This document shows positions 53,753 through 61,895 of a DNA stretch of 64,000 bases, in pieces. Where the stretch lies: NCBI GenBank assembly GCA_050176585.1, contig JBFXHX010000001.1, forward strand, positions 124,001-188,000, in the 5' to 3' direction. The DNA is from CAYYWP01 sp050176585 (GTDB lineage Bacteria > Desulfobacterota > Binatia > HRBIN30 > CADEER01). Each line of letters opens with the position of its first letter. Position 1 is the stretch's first letter. The position numbers were made by a program, and so were the translations under genes. The notes beneath the pieces are model-generated. The model worked only from the letters and a program-made list of their open reading frames with translations. It was not told the DNA's origin and ran no database searches.

Positions 53753-54834
53753 GGCCGCAGCTCGGGTGCGTACGGGGCGAGAATGCGGCGTACCGGCTCC
53801 AGATCGGGCCGCGCCGCCAAGAGCCGGGCGATCTGGCGCCAGGTGTTGGGCAGATAGCGCAGGTATCCCGGCTTGCCCTTCACCCGGTCGAGGTAGTGGA
53901 ACCGGCCGACGACCTTGAACGCCTTCTGTAGCGCGCAGGTCGCGTATACCTCACAGAGGTCCTCTGGTGCCCACGCCGGACCGCCGCCGGCCGTCCAGGC
54001 GCGGGCGTAATGGTCGAGCAGCCGGCGCTCCAACCCCTCGCCCACCACCTCGCGCGTGTCGCGGTCGCCGAGCAGCGTGGCGAGGTCGTAGGGGGCGGCC
54101 GCGAGCAGGGCGTCCTGAAAGTCGATGACCCGGATCCGTCCCGCGCACACGTAGAGATTCCAGGCGTGGAAGTCCCGGTGGTTGAGCACGCGCGGTTGCG
54201 CATCGAGAAAGGCGGCGAGGCGGCCGAAGTGCTGGCGCAACTCGTCCAGCTCCCGTTCCGGCACGGCGCGCCCGGCGTTTTCCACCAGCGCGTGCTCGAT
54301 GAAGTGCTCGAACTCCCATTCGTACAGACGGCGATCGAAAGCCTGCTGAAAGGCGATGCAGGAAGGGTCGGCAGCGGCCGTGCCCCGTAGCTGGAGCAGC
54401 AGCAGCTGATCGATCGCACGTTCGAACAGCGCCTGCTGTTCGGCTCCACTCCGGCCCTGCAGGGCATCCCAGAGCGGGGTGTCGCCGACGTCCTCGAGCA
54501 ACAGCAAGCCGGCGTCGGAGGCATCGGCGTAGAGCTCGGGCACGGCGACGCCGAGCCGGTCGAGAAAGCGGTGGACGTTCACGTATGGGAGCTCGCGCGG
54601 CGGCTGGTCGAACACGGCCAGCTCGTCCGAGGACAGCGCAACGCCGCGATCGGCCAGGATCATGACCACCGCGGTGGGCGGCGCGGCGCCGCCCGTGAGC
54701 CACGCGCGGGCGTAACGGCGGGTCGAGGCATCGCCGGCCAGCGGCGCTAGCCGTTCGACCGCGGTCGCGGTGCCGAAATGCCGGCGGACGAGGTCCTCCA
54801 CCACCGCGGGAAGTGCGGGGGGCAGCTCGCTCAC
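53749..54834 (-). CDS. phosphotransferase (AmgK-like sugar kinase)
   Basis: A 361-residue aminoglycoside-phosphotransferase-fold kinase. The catalytic loop is VLNHRDFHAWNLYV (HxDxxxxN), and the metal-binding Asp is in VIDFQDALLAAAPYDLATLL. It is probably the anomeric MurNAc/GlcNAc kinase that feeds the MurU-like protein, whose start overlaps its stop by four bases. GTG at 54834 follows a G-rich ribosome-binding site; an upstream ATG would add 37 low-complexity residues. Confidence 0.85.
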   Translation of the reverse strand: MSELPPALPAVVEDLVRRHFGTATAVERLAPLAGDASTRRYARAWLTGGAAPPTAVVMILADRGVALSSDELAVFDQPPRELPYVNVHRFLDRLGVAVPELYADASDAGLLLLEDVGDTPLWDALQGRSGAEQQALFERAIDQLLLLQLRGTAAADPSCIAFQQAFDRRLYEWEFEHFIEHALVENAGRAVPERELDELRQHFGRLAAFLDAQPRVLNHRDFHAWNLYVCAGRIRVIDFQDALLAAAPYDLATLLGDRDTREVVGEGLERRLLDHYARAWTAGGGPAWAPEDLCEVYATCALQKAFKVVGRFHYLDRVKGKPGYLRYLPNTWRQIARLLAARPDLEPVRRILAPYAPELRP

Positions 54835-54938
54835 CGCCGACCCCCCCGGCGCGGCGGGGCGAAGAGACTCGGCGCCCGCCTGCTCATCGCCGTGCGCGTG
54901 TAGCAAGCGCGCGGCCGTGCGGTCAAAAGAAGCCCGGG

Positions 54939-54965
54939 TTGACACTCCATACGCCTTTTCATAAT
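54939..54965 (+). promoter_or_regulatory. candidate promoter of the nuo operon
   Basis: A perfect TTGACA (54939-54944) is followed after 15 bases by CATAAT (54960-54965), five of six matches to the -10 box. Spacing is shorter than the ideal 17. It lies 64 bases upstream of nuoA in the gap to the divergent kinase gene. Confidence 0.45.
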
Positions 54966-55029
54966 CCGTCTCGCTGAATCTCTCTCCCGAACAGACGCCG
55001 CCAGTCGGCCATCCCGAGGACGCCGCGCG

Positions 55030-55386
55030 ATGCTCGTTGAATATATTCCCGTGCTCATCACGTTTGCGCTCGCGCTCGTCATCGTGACGGTGATGGTGAA
55101 TATCAACCGCCTGCTCGGGCCGCGGAACCCCACCCCGACCAAGCTGATCCCGTTCGAATGCGGCAACGAGCCGAGCGGGCCCGCGTGGGGGCGGTTTTCG
55201 GTAAAGTTCTATCTCACCGCCATCTTATTCATCATCTTCGACGTCGAAGTGGTTTTCATGTACCCCTGGGCCATGGTGTTCCGCGAGCTGGGATGGTCCG
55301 GTTTCGGCGCCATGGCGGTGTTCCTGTTCGTCGCCATCCTCGGGCTCTTCTATGAGTGGCGTAAGGGCGCGCTGCAGTGGGAATGA
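55030..55386 (+). CDS. nuoA: NADH-quinone oxidoreductase subunit A
   Basis: A 118-residue membrane subunit of complex I with three helices. Family landmarks: PFECGNEPSGPAW, RFSVKFYLTAILFIIFDVEV and FMYPWA. It is the first gene of a partial nuo operon. Its TGA overlaps the nuoC ATG (ATGA). nuoB, normally the next gene, is absent at this place. Confidence 0.95.
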   Translation: MLVEYIPVLITFALALVIVTVMVNINRLLGPRNPTPTKLIPFECGNEPSGPAWGRFSVKFYLTAILFIIFDVEVVFMYPWAMVFRELGWSGFGAMAVFLFVAILGLFYEWRKGALQWE

Positions 55387-55889
55387 CGCCCGAGGAGCTC
55401 ACCGACAAGTTGCGCGGCGCGTTCGGCGAGCGCGTGGTCGACGCTTCGGTCGCGTTGGGCGAAGTGAGCGCGGTGATCCGCCGCGAAGACGCGCTGGAAA
55501 CTTTCGCGGCGCTGCGCGACGACCCGGCGTTCGCGTTCAACTTCCTGATGGACGTGACCGCGGTTGACTACCTGGGTACGTCACCGCGCTTCGCCGTCGT
55601 CTATCACCTGTATTCCCTCGCGCAGGGACACCGCCTGCGGGTGAAGATCCGCGTACTCGAAGAGGACGCCTGGGTTCACTCGCTCTCGACGATCTGGAAG
55701 GCGGCGAACTGGCTCGAGCGCGAGTGCTGGGACATGTTCGGTATCCGCTTCGTCGGACATCCCGATCCGCGGCGGATTCTGCTCTACGAGGAATTCGTCG
55801 GCCATCCGCTGCGCAAGGATTACCCCGTGGACAAGCGCCAGCCGCTGACGCCGGAGCGCGACCCGATCGCGGTCCGGTGGAGAGCGTGA
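55383..55889 (+). CDS. nuoC: NADH-quinone oxidoreductase subunit C
   Basis: A 168-residue peripheral-arm subunit (the 30-kDa homologue). AFNFLMDVTAVDYLGTSPRF, the YSLAQGHRLRVKIRV strand and the signature WKAANWLERECWDMFGI are present. It is joined to nuoA and nuoD by overlaps (ATGA, TGATG). NuoC and NuoD are separate here, not fused as in E. coli. Confidence 0.95.
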   Translation: MTPEELTDKLRGAFGERVVDASVALGEVSAVIRREDALETFAALRDDPAFAFNFLMDVTAVDYLGTSPRFAVVYHLYSLAQGHRLRVKIRVLEEDAWVHSLSTIWKAANWLERECWDMFGIRFVGHPDPRRILLYEEFVGHPLRKDYPVDKRQPLTPERDPIAVRWRA

Positions 55890-57097
55890 TGGAACAGCCC
55901 GGGTACCGCGCCTCGCTCGAGGTCGACCCCACCGACGAGATCATGGAGATCCAGATGGGCCCGGCCCATCCGGCGACCCATGGGACGATCAAGTTCAACT
56001 TGAAGCTCGACGGCGAGGTCGTGCTCGAGTGCGACACCGAGGTCGGCTACCTCCACCGCGGCTTCGAGAAGATGATCGAGCAGGGGACCTGGACCCAGGC
56101 CATCCCCTACACCGACCGGCTGAACTACGTCTCGCCGATCATCAACAACGTCGGGTTCATCCTCGGTGTCGAGCGCCTGTGCGGCATCCAGGTGCCGCCC
56201 CGGTGCGAGGTGATCCGCGTGATCATGAGCGAGATCTCGCGCATCTGTGATCACCTCACCTGCCTCGGCATGGCAGCCGCCGAAGCCGGCGCACAGACGG
56301 TCGGCTTTCTCACCAACGAGTCGCGTGAGTTCCTGTGGGACATCGTTGAGGCGGTGACCGGAGCGCGGCTGACGATCAGCTACACGCGGATCGGCGGCGT
56401 CACCAACGACCTGCCGCGCGACATCGACGAGCGCGTCGCGCAGGCATTCCGGAACTTGCGCGGCGTGCTGAGCGACTGCGACGCGCTGCTCACCCGTAAC
56501 CGCATCTTCTACGACCGCATGAACGGCATCGGCATCCTCTCGCAAGCCGATGCCATCAGCTACGGGCTGACCGGGCCGCTCCTGCGCGCCACCGGCGTCG
56601 CCTACGACGTCCGCAAAGCGCAGCCGTACTCGGGCTACGAGCGGTTCGACTTCGAAGTGCCGGTCGGCGCGACGGGCGACAACTACGACCGCTTCCTCCT
56701 GCGCTTCAACGAGATCGAGCAGAGCATGCGGATCGTCGAGCAGGGCCTGAAAGAGATCCCGGAGGGCCCGATCTCGGTCGATGATCCCCGCTACGTGCTG
56801 CCGCACAAACACGACGTCTACAATTCCATCGAGGGCTTGATGCACCACTTCAAGCTGATCATGGAGGGCGCCAAGGTGCCGGCCGGCGAAGTGTACCAGG
56901 CGGTCGAGGGCGGCAACGGCGAGGTCGGCTTCTACATCATCAGCGACGGCAGCGGGCGCCCGTATCGCTGCCGCGTGCGGCCGCCATGCTTTCTCGGCAT
57001 GGCCGCGCTCGGCGACATGCTGAAGGGGCACATGATAGCCGACATCGTCACCACCTTCGGCATGATCAACATGATCGGCGGCGAATGCGACCGCTGA
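55889..57097 (+). CDS. nuoD: NADH-quinone oxidoreductase subunit D
   Basis: A 402-residue quinone-site subunit (49-kDa homologue). MGPAHPATHGTIKFNLKLDG, ETEVGYLHRGFEK-type segment (TEVGYLHRGFEKMIEQGTW), ITYTDR-type YTDRLNYVSPI and SYTRIGGVTNDLPRDI all fit. The C-terminal GEVGFYIISDGSGRPYRCRV and DIVTTFGMINMIGGECDR are complete. It would normally dock against NuoB, which is not encoded in this operon. Confidence 0.96.
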   Translation: MEQPGYRASLEVDPTDEIMEIQMGPAHPATHGTIKFNLKLDGEVVLECDTEVGYLHRGFEKMIEQGTWTQAIPYTDRLNYVSPIINNVGFILGVERLCGIQVPPRCEVIRVIMSEISRICDHLTCLGMAAAEAGAQTVGFLTNESREFLWDIVEAVTGARLTISYTRIGGVTNDLPRDIDERVAQAFRNLRGVLSDCDALLTRNRIFYDRMNGIGILSQADAISYGLTGPLLRATGVAYDVRKAQPYSGYERFDFEVPVGATGDNYDRFLLRFNEIEQSMRIVEQGLKEIPEGPISVDDPRYVLPHKHDVYNSIEGLMHHFKLIMEGAKVPAGEVYQAVEGGNGEVGFYIISDGSGRPYRCRVRPPCFLGMAALGDMLKGHMIADIVTTFGMINMIGGECDR

Positions 57098-57191
57098 CCC
57101 GCACTCCCCGTTCCGCCGGCGCCGGCCGGATCGCCACACCGGGCAGGGGGCGCCGGGCCGCGCGCCGCCGCCACTCGTAGAGCGAGCAAAC

Positions 57192-57671
57192 ATGGCCGTC
57201 CAGTTTTCTCCCGCCGCGCAGGCGAAGTTCGAGCAGTATCTCAGCCGATACCCAATCAAGCGAGCGGCGATCATGCCGACCCTCTGGCTCGCGCAGGAGG
57301 AGTTCGGGTGGCTGAGCGACGAGGTGATCGAGTACGTCGCCGACCTGCTCGAGCTCACCCCGGCATTCGTCGCCTCCGTCGCCTCTTTTTACACGATGTA
57401 TTACCGGCGCCCGGTGGGAAAACACCACGTGCAGGTGTGCACGAACCTCTCGTGCGTGTTGCGCGGCGCCGATGACATCGTGGACTGTTTGCGCACCCAT
57501 CTGCGGATCGGCCTCGGACACACCACCGAGGATGGGCTCTTCACGCTGAGCGAGGTGGAGTGCCTGGGCTCGTGCGGCACCGCGCCGATGATGCAGATCA
57601 ACGACGATTACTGGGAGAACCTGAGCCCCGAGCGCACGCTCGAGATCGTCGATCGGTTGGCGCGCGAGTAG
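57192..57671 (+). CDS. nuoE: NADH-quinone oxidoreductase subunit E
   Basis: A 159-residue thioredoxin-like [2Fe-2S] subunit of the NADH-dehydrogenase module. The four cluster ligands are present as CTNLSC (Cx4C) and CLGSC (Cx3C). It lies 94 bases after nuoD. Its usual partners nuoF and nuoG do not follow; nuoH comes next, 37 bases later. Confidence 0.94.
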   Translation: MAVQFSPAAQAKFEQYLSRYPIKRAAIMPTLWLAQEEFGWLSDEVIEYVADLLELTPAFVASVASFYTMYYRRPVGKHHVQVCTNLSCVLRGADDIVDCLRTHLRIGLGHTTEDGLFTLSEVECLGSCGTAPMMQINDDYWENLSPERTLEIVDRLARE

Positions 57672-57708
57672 GCCGCGCGGTTCGAATAATCGCGAGCACG
57701 AGTGCGCT

Positions 57709-58809
57709 ATGCCAGCCTTGTTCATCGATCTCGGCATCTCCACCATCCTGGCGGCGATCGTCACGCTCAACGCGCTCCAGCTCGCCGGCTTGCTCGGCTG
57801 GATCGAGCGCAAGGGCAGCGCCCTGATTCAGGACCGCATTGGCGCCAACCGCGCCGCCATCTTCGGGTTCGCGGGGGCCGGTCTGGTCAACACCCTGATG
57901 GCCGACCCCCTCAAGTTCCTCACCAAGGAGGACGTGATCCCGCGCGGGGCGGATCGGCTGCTGCACACGCTGGCGCCCTGCCTCGCCGTGTTTCCGGCGG
58001 TGGTGGCGTTTGCGGTCATCCCGTTCGGCGATGTGCTGGTGGTCGGCGGCCGCGAGATCAACCTGCAGGTCGCGCCGCTCGACATCGGCATTCTCTACGT
58101 GCTCGCGATGGTGTCGCTCGGCGTGTACGGCGTCGTGTTGGGCGGGTGGGCGTCGAACAACCGGTGGTCGCTCCTCGGCGGCATCCGCGGTTCGGCGCAG
58201 ATGATCTCGTACGAGCTGACGATGGGCCTGGCGCTCGTCGCCATGATCATGACCTATGGAACCCTCGACCTGCAGGCGATGTGCCGGGCGCAGGGCGGAA
58301 CATTCCTTGGCGTGCTGCCGAATTGGGGGATCTTCTATCAGCCGCTCGCGTTTCTCCTGTTCTTCAGCGCCGGCGTGGCGGAGAGCAAGCGCGTGCCCTT
58401 CGACCTGCCGGAGAGCGAATCCGAGCTGATCAGCGGCTACTTCACCGAGTACTCGGGCATGAAGCACCTGATGTTCTTCATGACCGACTTCGTGGAGGTG
58501 GTGATCGTCGCCTCGCTCGCGACCGTGTTGTTCTTCGGCGGGTGGCAGGTGCCATTCCTGGAGCGCGACGGCTTTCACTTCGGCGAGACGATCATCGGCC
58601 TGCCGCAGTGGATCGTGGCCGTGCTGGGGATCGCGTCGTATACGGTCAAGGTGCTGGTGCTGTGCTGGCTACAGATCATGGTGCGTTGGACGCTGCCGCG
58701 CTTTCGCTACGACCAGCTCATGCGCCTCGGCTGGATTGGCTTGATGCCGCTCGGCTTCCTGAACGCCATCGCCACTGCGGTGGTCATCCTCGCTCTCGGC
58801 GGTCACTGA
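57709..58809 (+). CDS. nuoH: NADH-quinone oxidoreductase subunit H
   Basis: A 366-residue membrane subunit with about eight helices. GWIERKGSALIQDRIGANRA, LADPLKFLTKED-type (MADPLKFLTKEDVIP), AVIPFG, ESKRVPFDLPESESELISGY and EYSGMKHLMFFMTDF are the quinone-channel signatures. Residues forming the E-channel are visible. The gene is followed by nuoJ after one base; nuoI is absent from this place. Confidence 0.96.
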   Translation: MPALFIDLGISTILAAIVTLNALQLAGLLGWIERKGSALIQDRIGANRAAIFGFAGAGLVNTLMADPLKFLTKEDVIPRGADRLLHTLAPCLAVFPAVVAFAVIPFGDVLVVGGREINLQVAPLDIGILYVLAMVSLGVYGVVLGGWASNNRWSLLGGIRGSAQMISYELTMGLALVAMIMTYGTLDLQAMCRAQGGTFLGVLPNWGIFYQPLAFLLFFSAGVAESKRVPFDLPESESELISGYFTEYSGMKHLMFFMTDFVEVVIVASLATVLFFGGWQVPFLERDGFHFGETIIGLPQWIVAVLGIASYTVKVLVLCWLQIMVRWTLPRFRYDQLMRLGWIGLMPLGFLNAIATAVVILALGGH

Positions 58810-58810
58810 G

Positions 58811-59320
58811 ATGCCGCTCTGGCTGTTCTTCCCATTGGCTACCGTCCTGCTGGTCGCCGGCCTGGGGGTGGTGCTGAGCCGGCATCCCGTCCGCAGCGCG
58901 ATGAGCCTTGTCGCGACGTTGTTCCTGCTGGCCGTCTTCTTCGTCTTTCTCGACGCGGATTTCGTCGCCGCCCTGCAGGTCATCGTGTACGCCGGCGCAA
59001 TCATGGTCGTGTTCTTGTTCGTGATCATGCTGCTCAACCTGCCTGAGGATGAGCCGCGCCGGCAGCGCTTCGCCTGGCAATTCGCAGCCGTGGCCGCGGG
59101 CTCGCTGTTCGCGCTCGGCTTGCTGTACTTCCTCAAGCAAGGCGGCGCGCTGGTGTCGGGCCCCGGCATGCTGGCCGCCGTGCCCACTGAATATGGTTCG
59201 ATTCGGTCCGTCGCGCTCAGCCTGTTCACGACGTATCTCCTGCCGTTCGAGATCACCGGACTGCTGATGCTGGCCTCGGTGGTCGGGGCCGTCGTGATCG
59301 CGAAGAAGAAGCTCACATGA
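58811..59320 (+). CDS. nuoJ: NADH-quinone oxidoreductase subunit J
   Basis: A 169-residue membrane subunit with five helices. RHPVRSAMSLVATLFLLAVF, DADFVAALQVIVYAGAIMVV and LFVIMLLNL are typical. Its stop overlaps the ATG of nuoK by four bases. Confidence 0.95.
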   Translation: MPLWLFFPLATVLLVAGLGVVLSRHPVRSAMSLVATLFLLAVFFVFLDADFVAALQVIVYAGAIMVVFLFVIMLLNLPEDEPRRQRFAWQFAAVAAGSLFALGLLYFLKQGGALVSGPGMLAAVPTEYGSIRSVALSLFTTYLLPFEITGLLMLASVVGAVVIAKKKLT

Positions 59321-59628
59321 CCGCTGTGATCCCGATCAGCTACTACGTCGCGCTCAGTGCGATCCTCTTCACGGTCGGCGCGCTCGGCGTGCTCGTCCGC
59401 CGCAATGCGATCGTCATCTTCATGTGCATCGAGCTGATGCTGAATGCGGCCAACCTCGCGTTCGTCGCCTTCGCGCGGCAGTTCCAGGCGGTGGATGGCC
59501 AGGTGATCGTCTTCTTCGTGATGACCGTCGCGGCGGCCGAGGCCGCTGTCGGCTTGGCGATCATCATCGCCGTGTTCCGCCACCGGCAGACCGTCTATGC
59601 GGACGATCTGCGGCTGTTGCGGTGGTGA
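59317..59628 (+). CDS. nuoK: NADH-quinone oxidoreductase subunit K
   Basis: A 103-residue subunit with three helices. It has the conserved VFMCIELMLNAANLAFVAF-type segment (visible as IFMCIELMLNAANLAFVAF) with the Glu needed for proton transfer, and the second Glu in TVAAAEAAVGLAI. Its TGA overlaps a GTG of nuoN, with no nuoL or nuoM between. Confidence 0.95.
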   Translation: MTAVIPISYYVALSAILFTVGALGVLVRRNAIVIFMCIELMLNAANLAFVAFARQFQAVDGQVIVFFVMTVAAAEAAVGLAIIIAVFRHRQTVYADDLRLLRW

Positions 59629-59639
59629 GCCCGCCCGCC

Positions 59640-61100
59640 ATGGCGCCGACCGACATCTCCTGGCTCGCGATCCTGCCCGGCCTCATCGTCACCGGCACGG
59701 CCGCGCTCGTGCTCATCGCCGATCTGTTCGTCCAGGGACCGGATCGGGAGGGGCTCGGCTGGATCGGTATCGTTGGCTTGGGCGCCGCAGCGATCGCCGC
59801 GGCGCTCTTGTGGTCCGCGGACGCTGCCGGTTTCGGCGGCGCGTTCGTGCTCGACCGCTTCGCGGTGTTCTTCAACGTGCTGCTCTGTCTGAGCGGCATC
59901 CTGACGCTGCTGATATCGATGGACTACCTGTCCTCGATCAACATCGAGGGCGGGGAATACTACGTCCAGGTGCTCCTGGCCGTGCTCGGGATGATGATCA
60001 TGGCCCAGGCCAACGATCTCATCGTCCTCTTTCTCGGTCTTGAGCTGATGTCGATCTCGGTGTACGTGCTGGCCGGCATCTGGCGGCCGGAGCTGCGCTC
60101 GTCGGAAGGCGCGCTGAAGTACTTCCTGCTCGGCGCGTACGCGTCCGGGTTCCTGCTCTTCGGCATCGCCATGGCCTACGGCGCTTTCGGCACCACGCTA
60201 CTCGACCCGATCGCGACCAAGCTCGCCCAGCTGCCGGCCGACCAGCGCCCGCTGGCGCTGGCGGCGATGGGCCTCCTCCTCGTGGGGTTCGCGTTCAAGG
60301 TCGCCGCAGTGCCGTTCCATTCATGGGCGCCCGACGTGTACGAGGGCGCGCCGACCTCGGTGACGGCGCTGATGGCCGTCGGCGTGAAAGCTGCCGCCTT
60401 TGCCGCGTTCGCGCGCGTGTTCATCCAGGCGCTCTTGCCGCTCGCCGTGGATTGGACCGGGCTGTTGTGGGCTTTGGCCGTCCTCAGCATGACGGTGGGC
60501 AACGCCGCGGCCCTGGTGCAGCGCAACATCAAGCGCATGCTCGCCTACTCGAGCATCGCGCACGCCGGTTACCTGCTGGTGGGTCTGGTCGCCGCGGATC
60601 TGACTGGCGGCGCCGCGGTGCTGTACGGGGTCGTCGTGTACGCGCTGATGACGCTCGGCGCGTTCGCGGTCGTGATCGCGGTCGGCCGCCGCAGCGAGGC
60701 AAACGAGGACATAAGCGACTACGCCGGCCTGGGCTTTCGCTACCCGTTCCTCGGCTTCTGCATGACGGTGTTCATGCTGTCGCTGGCCGGGATCCCGCTG
60801 TTCGCCGGGTTCACCGGGAAGTTCTTTCTGTTCAGCGCCGCCATCGAGCGCGGGTACGTGTGGCTCGTCGTGATCGCGGCCCTGAACAGCGTGTTGTCGC
60901 TCTACTACTACAGCGCCGTGCTCGTGCAGATGTACATGGGCGAGGGCGGGCGCGAGGTCCAGGGCACCGCCGGGCGGCCGTACCTGGTGGCGACGCTGCT
61001 GTTCACCAGCGCGCTCACCATCGTGCTCGGAATCTTCCCGCAGTGGGCGCTGTATCTCGCGATCCAGGCGATCCGGTCGCTCGAACGCGCCGCGGCTTGA
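59640..61100 (+). CDS. nuoN: NADH-quinone oxidoreductase subunit N
   Basis: A 486-residue antiporter-like subunit with about 14 helices. LELMSISVYVLAGIWR, ALKYFLLGAYASGFLLFGIA, AVPFHSWAPDVYEGAPTSVT, ALMAVGVKAAAFAAFARVF and RNIKRMLAYSSIAHAGYLLV match NuoN. The quinol- and proton-path Lys/Glu residues are retained. The ATG at 59640 is used; GTG 59625 overlapping the nuoK stop would add five residues. It is the last gene of the operon. Confidence 0.95.
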   Translation: MAPTDISWLAILPGLIVTGTAALVLIADLFVQGPDREGLGWIGIVGLGAAAIAAALLWSADAAGFGGAFVLDRFAVFFNVLLCLSGILTLLISMDYLSSINIEGGEYYVQVLLAVLGMMIMAQANDLIVLFLGLELMSISVYVLAGIWRPELRSSEGALKYFLLGAYASGFLLFGIAMAYGAFGTTLLDPIATKLAQLPADQRPLALAAMGLLLVGFAFKVAAVPFHSWAPDVYEGAPTSVTALMAVGVKAAAFAAFARVFIQALLPLAVDWTGLLWALAVLSMTVGNAAALVQRNIKRMLAYSSIAHAGYLLVGLVAADLTGGAAVLYGVVVYALMTLGAFAVVIAVGRRSEANEDISDYAGLGFRYPFLGFCMTVFMLSLAGIPLFAGFTGKFFLFSAAIERGYVWLVVIAALNSVLSLYYYSAVLVQMYMGEGGREVQGTAGRPYLVATLLFTSALTIVLGIFPQWALYLAIQAIRSLERAAA

Positions 61101-61116
61101 GCCATTCAAGCGGTGG

Positions 61117-61893
61117 TCAGCCGCTCAGCCCGGCCATGATGCTGGCGCCGTGCTCCATTGCGGCGACGATGGAACGGGCTGCGGCCACGGGGTCGGGCGC
61201 GTCGCGGATCGGGCTGCCGACGACCAAATAGTTCGCGCCGGCGCGGACGGCTGCCTCGGGCGTCATCACGCGCTTCTGGTCGTCCATGGTGCCCTTCGGC
61301 GGGCGAATGCCCGGCGTGATGATGAGGAAGCGCCTGCCGCATTCGCGGCGGATGCGCGCGACCTCGTGCGGCGAGGCGACCACACCGTCCATGCCGGCTT
61401 CGCGCGCCAGCTTAGCCAGACGCACCACCTGACTCTCGATGCCGCTGCGCACGCCGAGGCGCTTCAAATCGTCCTGGTTGAGGCTGGTCAACACGGTGAC
61501 GGCGAGCAACTTCGGGCGGACCGTGTGCTCGGTGCGCGAGACCTTGTTCACCTCGGCGATGGTGTGCCGCATCATCGCCACGCTGCCCGACGCGTGCACA
61601 TCGAACATGCGGACACCGAGCCGGGTCGCCTCCGCGCCCGCTTTGGCCACCGTGCGCGGGATGTCGTGGAATTTGAGATCGAGAAAGACCTCGCCCCCGC
61701 GCTCCTTGATCTGCCGAATGATGTCCGGGCCGGCGTGGAGAAACAGCTGTTTGCCGACTTTGAACAGGCCCACCTCGTCGCGCAGCAGGTCCACCAGGCG
61801 CAACGCCTCGCGGACCGAAGCGACGTCGAGCGCGAAGATCAGCCGCGACTGCATCTGTCCCGGCGGAATGCCGAGCAGCGAAAAGACGCCCAC
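61117..61893 (-). CDS. pyrF: orotidine 5'-phosphate decarboxylase
   Basis: A 258-residue TIM-barrel enzyme of UMP synthesis. RLIFALDVASVREALRLVDL, LFKVGKQLF, the catalytic VFLDLKFHDIPRTVAKAG (Asp-x-Lys-x-x-Asp) and VVGSPIRDAPDPVAAA are present. GTG start at 61893, two bases after the proS stop, so the two genes are probably co-transcribed. An in-frame ATG 13 codons later is an alternative. Confidence 0.95.
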   Translation of the reverse strand: MGVFSLLGIPPGQMQSRLIFALDVASVREALRLVDLLRDEVGLFKVGKQLFLHAGPDIIRQIKERGGEVFLDLKFHDIPRTVAKAGAEATRLGVRMFDVHASGSVAMMRHTIAEVNKVSRTEHTVRPKLLAVTVLTSLNQDDLKRLGVRSGIESQVVRLAKLAREAGMDGVVASPHEVARIRRECGRRFLIITPGIRPPKGTMDDQKRVMTPEAAVRAGANYLVVGSPIRDAPDPVAAARSIVAAMEHGASIMAGLSG

Positions 61894-61895
61894 GA

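Noticed and set aside
61109..61125. AGCGG...CCGCT hairpin between nuoN and pyrF as a terminator.
   Set aside because: Only five pairs and no T-run on either side.
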